This document shows, piece by piece, positions 63,701 through 64,000 of a DNA stretch of 64,000 nt; within the stretch, counting starts at the first letter, position 1; every line of letters starts with the position of its first letter. The position numbers were made by a program, and so were the translations under genes. The DNA is taken from contig NC_060258.1 in assembly GCF_921293095.1 (NCBI RefSeq), positions 5,842,607-5,906,606 on the forward strand. The letters run 5' to 3'. Under the pieces are notes generated by a model, which saw only the letters and a program-made list of their open reading frames with translations, ran no database searches and had not been told where the DNA came from. The stretch comes from Ischnura elegans. Lineage: Eukaryota; Arthropoda; Insecta; Odonata; Coenagrionidae.

Positions 63701-63879
63701 GTACCACTTACTTGTAAGCCAACTAAATCATGTAGGGCATCCTTCACAGTTATATTGTACGCTACATTCGAAGTGAATATGCTGTAAAACCGATCATGCT
63801 TCTCCCTACAAAGTCTGCAAAGGTCTATTTCTGGATTCCCATATGAAGATTCCGTGAAAATCCCGATGGTGCGACTCAT
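44088..63879 (-). CDS. ZAD-C2H2 zinc finger protein, seven exons
   Basis: Minus-strand gene assembled by eye from seven exons: 63879-63712, 63603-63478, 60076-59909, 59190-59074, 53398-53273, 51116-51053 and 45724-44088. Every intron has GT-AG ends and the phases agree (five phase 0 introns, the last phase 1), giving 801 residues. Residues 21-24 (CRLC) and 68-71 (CPLC) are the four zinc ligands of a ZAD domain, a dimerisation domain. The middle (about 99-410) is acidic and low in structure; one C2H2 finger lies near 413-435 and a ten-finger array from about 546. The predicted role is a nuclear, sequence-specific DNA-binding factor; targets are unknown. The product ends at a TAG within finger 11 although finger coding continues. 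Small exons may be missing from the model. Confidence 0.85.
45725..46929. other. Intron 6 of the ZAD gene, proximal part, no recognised feature
   Basis: About 1.2 kb of AT-rich sequence. A minus-strand frame at 46624-46992 has no recognisable domain, and its far end overlaps the LINE relic on the other strand, so I do not call it a gene. Confidence 0.35.
46930..47397 (+). pseudogene. LINE (jockey/CR1-like) reverse-transcriptase fragment, part 1
   Basis: The plus strand reads IDELCSRISSKIGLFADDPVIYR, where FADD (46973-46984) is the polymerase catalytic motif. Then come NLWSQEMALELNLSKCMTV, EVKYVGVTI, the motif KKLGFVKRIVGRFSDE, and a segment LVRPHLDNATSVWDP. These are the palm and thumb landmarks of jockey/CR1-type LINEs in the correct order. 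Several in-frame stops are present. The protein would continue at 49231, but a TIR element is inserted at 47398. Confidence 0.75.
48143..48210 (+). repeat. tRNA-like sequence (probable SINE head)
   Basis: TTAGCCCAGTGGTTAGCGC fits an RNA polymerase III A box in a D-arm context, and CACGTTCAATTCTAC fits a B box about 40 bp later, with CTACCATGCGGAGGGCCC between them as a plausible anticodon-arm remnant. The acceptor stem and T stem do not pair, so it is not a functional tRNA gene. Confidence 0.5.
48402..48450. repeat. Perfect 22 bp inverted repeat with 5 bp loop
   Basis: The arms CAATTACCAAACCAGTTTGA-TA (48402-48423) and their exact complement (48429-48450) surround TAATT. It lies near the middle of the 47398-49230 element and may be the centre of a once larger palindrome. 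Confidence 0.9.
49231..49553 (+). pseudogene. LINE (jockey/CR1-like) fragment, part 2 (C-terminus)
   Basis: This continues the RT relic after the inserted element: ISELKKKLNKAVWFAKNRY, SITQMLCELDWEPLETRRLHARLKFLEQL, then SRSDRSDKLKELF and SFFPRAVKDFNK followed by TAG. VTxMLxxLxWExLExRRxxARLxFLxxL and the terminal (Y/N)SFFPRTIxxWN block are characteristic of jockey/CR1-type LINE ORF2 ends. The longest open frame is 49266-49550. The element is dead because part 1 carries stops. Confidence 0.8.
49554..51052. other. Intron 6 distal part; contains one fold-back repeat, otherwise featureless
   Basis: About 1.5 kb without coding signals apart from the 49805-49938 fold-back described separately. The sequence is AT-rich with ordinary homopolymer runs. 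Confidence 0.35.
49805..49938. repeat. Fold-back element, 64 bp arms (GATGCACAAAGG...CGACCGGTTT)
   Basis: The left arm 49805-49868 and right arm 49875-49938 are inverted copies with only two mismatches around a 6 bp centre (CGATAC). The inner ends read CGACCGGTTT. The near-perfect match implies recent formation or homogenisation. No target duplication was recognised. Confidence 0.9.
51053..51116 (-). CDS. ZAD zinc-finger gene, exon 6 (short, phase 0 to 1)
   Basis: 64 bp between GATTACTTCCAG|CCTACT and GCATTTG|GTGAGT. It encodes PTLSEDGDPFESSATAHESAF plus the first base of a Gly codon completed by exon 7 (G|GG). It is the piece needed to join the phase 0 end of exon 5 to the phase 1 start of exon 7, which is the main argument for it. 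Mariner-derived sequence begins only some 100 bp upstream on the coding strand. Confidence 0.75.
51170..51702 (-). pseudogene. Mariner transposase relic, C-terminal half (copy 1)
   Basis: The minus strand from about 51700 down to 51240 reads LLVDFL, an INAAAYCA-like segment, VQNKRRGILS, VVLLHD, QTQDLITSFGWEQLKLPPYSP, LKKHLADQHHCDDDEVKTTVKQ, and VPRYDKCLNSIGNYVEK. This is the order of the mariner catalytic domain from its second half to the C-terminus. Frameshifts and stops are frequent. The 3' terminal inverted repeat (about 51170-51250) is strongly diverged. The N-terminal half is absent; instead a second inverted copy starts at 51703. Confidence 0.85.
51703..51960 (+). pseudogene. Mariner transposase relic, C-terminus and 3' TIR (copy 2, inverted)
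   Basis: The plus strand reads CHSDDDEVKTTVKQWFSS, FFDDGIQKLVPRYDKCLNNN then GNYVEM, followed after about 100 bp by the terminus AAAAACACCCCTCGTA, whose reverse complement TACGAGGGGTGTTT is a typical mariner TIR start next to TA. It is inverted relative to copy 1 and joined to it at about 51703, so the two form a head-to-head pair of 5'-truncated copies. Confidence 0.85.
51961..53272. other. Intron 5 of the ZAD gene, no recognised feature beyond mariner relics
   Basis: About 1.3 kb of AT-rich sequence. Frames near 52713-52904 have no domain. Nothing further was recognised. Confidence 0.3.
53273..53398 (-). CDS. ZAD zinc-finger gene, exon 5 (linker)
   Basis: 42 codons between TTATGTTGCAG|CCCAAT and GACCAT|GTATGT, phase 0 at both ends. 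It encodes PNTLTPSQGEKVEAQGRG, then DLDWTLVGAKEEPSPEEN. The 5.7 kb intron upstream of it contains a hAT pseudogene on the opposite strand. Confidence 0.78.
53399..54811. other. Intron 4, proximal part, no recognised feature
   Basis: About 1.4 kb, AT-rich, with no convincing gene or repeat. Confidence 0.3.
54812..56335 (+). pseudogene. hAT-family transposase pseudogene in intron 4, opposite strand
   Basis: The N-terminal frame 54812-55081 contains FKFCNCQVAWERKDSIEKHWKSSKH, a C-x-C ... H-x5-H zinc-finger-like unit related to BED/CGGBP1-type N-termini of hAT transposases. The C-terminal frame 55853-56335 has SIWISCVNVDCEQIFSMHTRVL and then HHLAQENLELFLEAYFEG, the hAT dimerisation region (xxxVExxFSxxxxxLxxxRxxLxxxNxxxLxxxxxN). 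The middle (55500-55850) is interrupted by stops and frameshifts, and a fold-back element sits at 55144-55312. The C-terminal 160 codons remain open. Confidence 0.7.
55144..55312. repeat. Palindromic MITE-like fold-back in the hAT relic
   Basis: Inverted arms of about 75 bp (GAATAAAAGG ... CAACAACTTTCCTATTTCCA on the left, its slightly diverged inverse on the right) surround a short centre. The inner ends read GACCATGGTTTCGTTGCAGCG and the like. It has no coding capacity. Confidence 0.8.
56336..59073. other. Intron 4, distal part
   Basis: About 2.7 kb. Apart from a candidate alternative exon at 57544-57626 (listed separately) nothing is supported. Frames at 57169-57474 and 58257-58543 are isolated and have no domain. 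Confidence 0.35.
57544..57626 (-). other. Candidate alternative exon of the ZAD gene
   Basis: A strong pyrimidine-rich acceptor (CCCCTCTGTGTCACAG|GAATAC) and a donor-like AATGCAG|GTAGAG bound 83 bp. Read in phase 0 after exon 4 it gives EYSAAVGDFDRAVQRENQEN, then NVQK and TAG. Used as a cassette it would therefore truncate the protein before all fingers; it could equally be a chance splice-site pair. Confidence 0.25.
59074..59190 (-). CDS. ZAD zinc-finger gene, exon 4 (linker)
   Basis: 39 codons between CCTCTTCTAG|ATTCAT and GACCTG|GTGAGT, phase 0 at both ends. The start IHVKHENEGQLNEYYPVL is followed by DPAAIKSDASDPLATDDL. A VKxE-like motif (VKHE) resembles a SUMOylation site, an inference from the motif alone. 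Confidence 0.78.
59191..59908. other. Intron 3 of the ZAD gene, no recognised feature
   Basis: 718 bp between exons 3 and 4, AT-rich, no repeat or coding frame recognised. Confidence 0.5.
59909..60076 (-). CDS. ZAD zinc-finger gene, exon 3 (acidic linker)
   Basis: 56 codons between TTTGTACGCAG|AGTTTT and AAGTTG|GTAAGT, phase 0 at both ends. It encodes SFEGGGADDEESEPCVETKD followed by a moderately hydrophobic stretch ending VLPRDDKL. No domain is recognised; acidic linkers of this type are usual between ZAD and fingers. The exon is identified by its open frame and strong splice sites. Confidence 0.8.
60961..61110 (+). pseudogene. Mariner-like transposase N-terminal relic
   Basis: The frame reads AIRETLLYDWYHSFKDNHFNDDHCLGVERPKTSREN. 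Compared with mariner transposases, VFxWYxRFKxGxxxxxDDxRxGRPxTS is recognisable; the second helix-turn-helix and the R-P-x-T-S hook follow the usual spacing. No catalytic domain follows, so this is a short fragment. Confidence 0.5.
62083..62353 (-). other. Unexplained 86-codon frame with an upstream acceptor-like site
   Basis: The minus-strand frame ending at TGA near 62083 is preceded by AATATATTTTTTAG|GTACTGAG. It reads as protein-like sequence (CKGYGMQKLSQELCQARLSY, then MADVSISTSCPGALMTMDSS). Its phase does not fit exon 2 of the ZAD gene, and no domain is recognised, so it may be an alternative terminal exon, a transposon remnant or chance. Confidence 0.2.
63113..63180 (+). repeat. tRNA-like sequence (probable SINE head or tRNA pseudogene)
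   Basis: TAGCGCAGTTGGTAG is an almost ideal A box in a D-arm, and GAGTTTGAATGCC about 40 bp downstream approximates a B box. Stems elsewhere do not pair, so a functional tRNA is unlikely. It lies in intron 2 of the ZAD gene. Confidence 0.5.
63478..63603 (-). CDS. ZAD zinc-finger gene, exon 2 (second half of ZAD)
   Basis: 42 codons between AAATCTCAG|GTTACT and TTCAGG|GTGAGT. It carries G-D-G-L-P-(T)-T-M-C-P-L-C-L (ligands C68 and C71) and the long helix in which ZAD domains dimerise (KKLTEFSAFKKICLESDAVL). Reading phase is 0 at both ends, matching exon 1 and exon 3. Confidence 0.88.
63712..63879 (-). CDS. ZAD zinc-finger gene, exon 1 (start, first half of ZAD)
   Basis: 56 codons from ATG at 63879. 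The start is favoured because an in-frame TGA lies four codons upstream and A is at -3. It encodes CRLC (residues 21-24), the first zinc ligand pair of the ZAD domain, then the helix region VKDALHDLVGLQ. The donor is CAA|GTAAGT at 63711. About 120 bp of upstream sequence is left in the window; promoter and untranslated exons are probably outside it. Confidence 0.88.
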
Positions 63880-64000
63880 GTTTTCGATTCAAAATATTAT
63901 TTACCTTTTAAATCAGGTTTATCGTCAAAGAAATCATCTACTCAGCATTGACAAAGATCACAAATTCCAACAAGGAAACTACATTGACTAAGATGATGAG
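63880..64000 (-). promoter_or_regulatory. 5' flank of the ZAD gene (leader or proximal upstream)
   Basis: 121 bp upstream of the ATG. It has an in-frame TGA just before the start. AAAAG|GTAAAT near 63905 resembles a splice donor, so a separate leader exon is possible. No TATA box or initiator can be assigned with confidence. Confidence 0.3.

Overview
The window is arthropod nuclear DNA, most probably from an insect with a large, repeat-rich genome. This rests on a seven-exon gene that joins an N-terminal ZAD domain (an arthropod-specific zinc-binding domain) to C2H2 zinc fingers, on small phase-compatible exons in kilobase introns, and on relics of mariner, hAT, THAP/DDE (ISL2EU-like), Penelope-like, jockey/CR1-like and copia-like elements. 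I cannot name the species.

Layout. (1) 1-12527: a satellite array of ~359 bp monomers organised as a six-monomer higher-order repeat of 2153-2154 bp. Two unit compositions are present (A-B-C-D-E-F and A-A'-B-D-E-F). (2) 12528-12727: exactly 200 Ns, an assembly gap. (3) 12728-27306: a second satellite with a sequence unlike the first but nearly the same period (~357 bp). It is interrupted at 13950-15660 by a 1.7 kb terminal-inverted-repeat (TIR) element with a perfect 5 bp target duplication, and it carries longer-range duplications (offsets near 2.5 and 6.4 kb). (4) 27307-41317: a transposon graveyard. It holds a 2.4 kb element with ~260 bp TIRs at the exact edge of the satellite, a copia-like solo LTR with a perfect 5 bp target duplication, a hAT-type MITE, a piggyBac-like MITE, a Penelope-like reverse-transcriptase fragment, and a 5.5 kb long-TIR element whose left arm is split by a decayed THAP+DDE element. 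(5) 41318-43763: unique sequence with a GC/CpG-rich stretch at about 42.2-43.0 kb but no convincing gene. (6) 43764-63879, minus strand: the ZAD-C2H2 gene. Its introns contain a LINE relic split by a TIR element, two fold-back repeats, a head-to-head mariner pair, a hAT pseudogene on the opposite strand, a mariner N-terminal relic and tRNA-like (SINE) sequences.

The only convincing host gene is the ZAD zinc-finger gene. All seven exons keep frame through consensus splice sites and give an 801-residue product. Its finger array is cut by an in-frame TAG inside finger 11 while the frame stays open for 107 more codons with more fingers, so the C-terminus is either newly truncated, polymorphic or read through. 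The two long-TIR elements at 27.3 and 35.8 kb both carry decayed coding pieces that look like one uncharacterised arthropod mobile-element protein family (FDIA ... FLxxQRxxR ... IGxID). This is the best candidate here for something poorly described.
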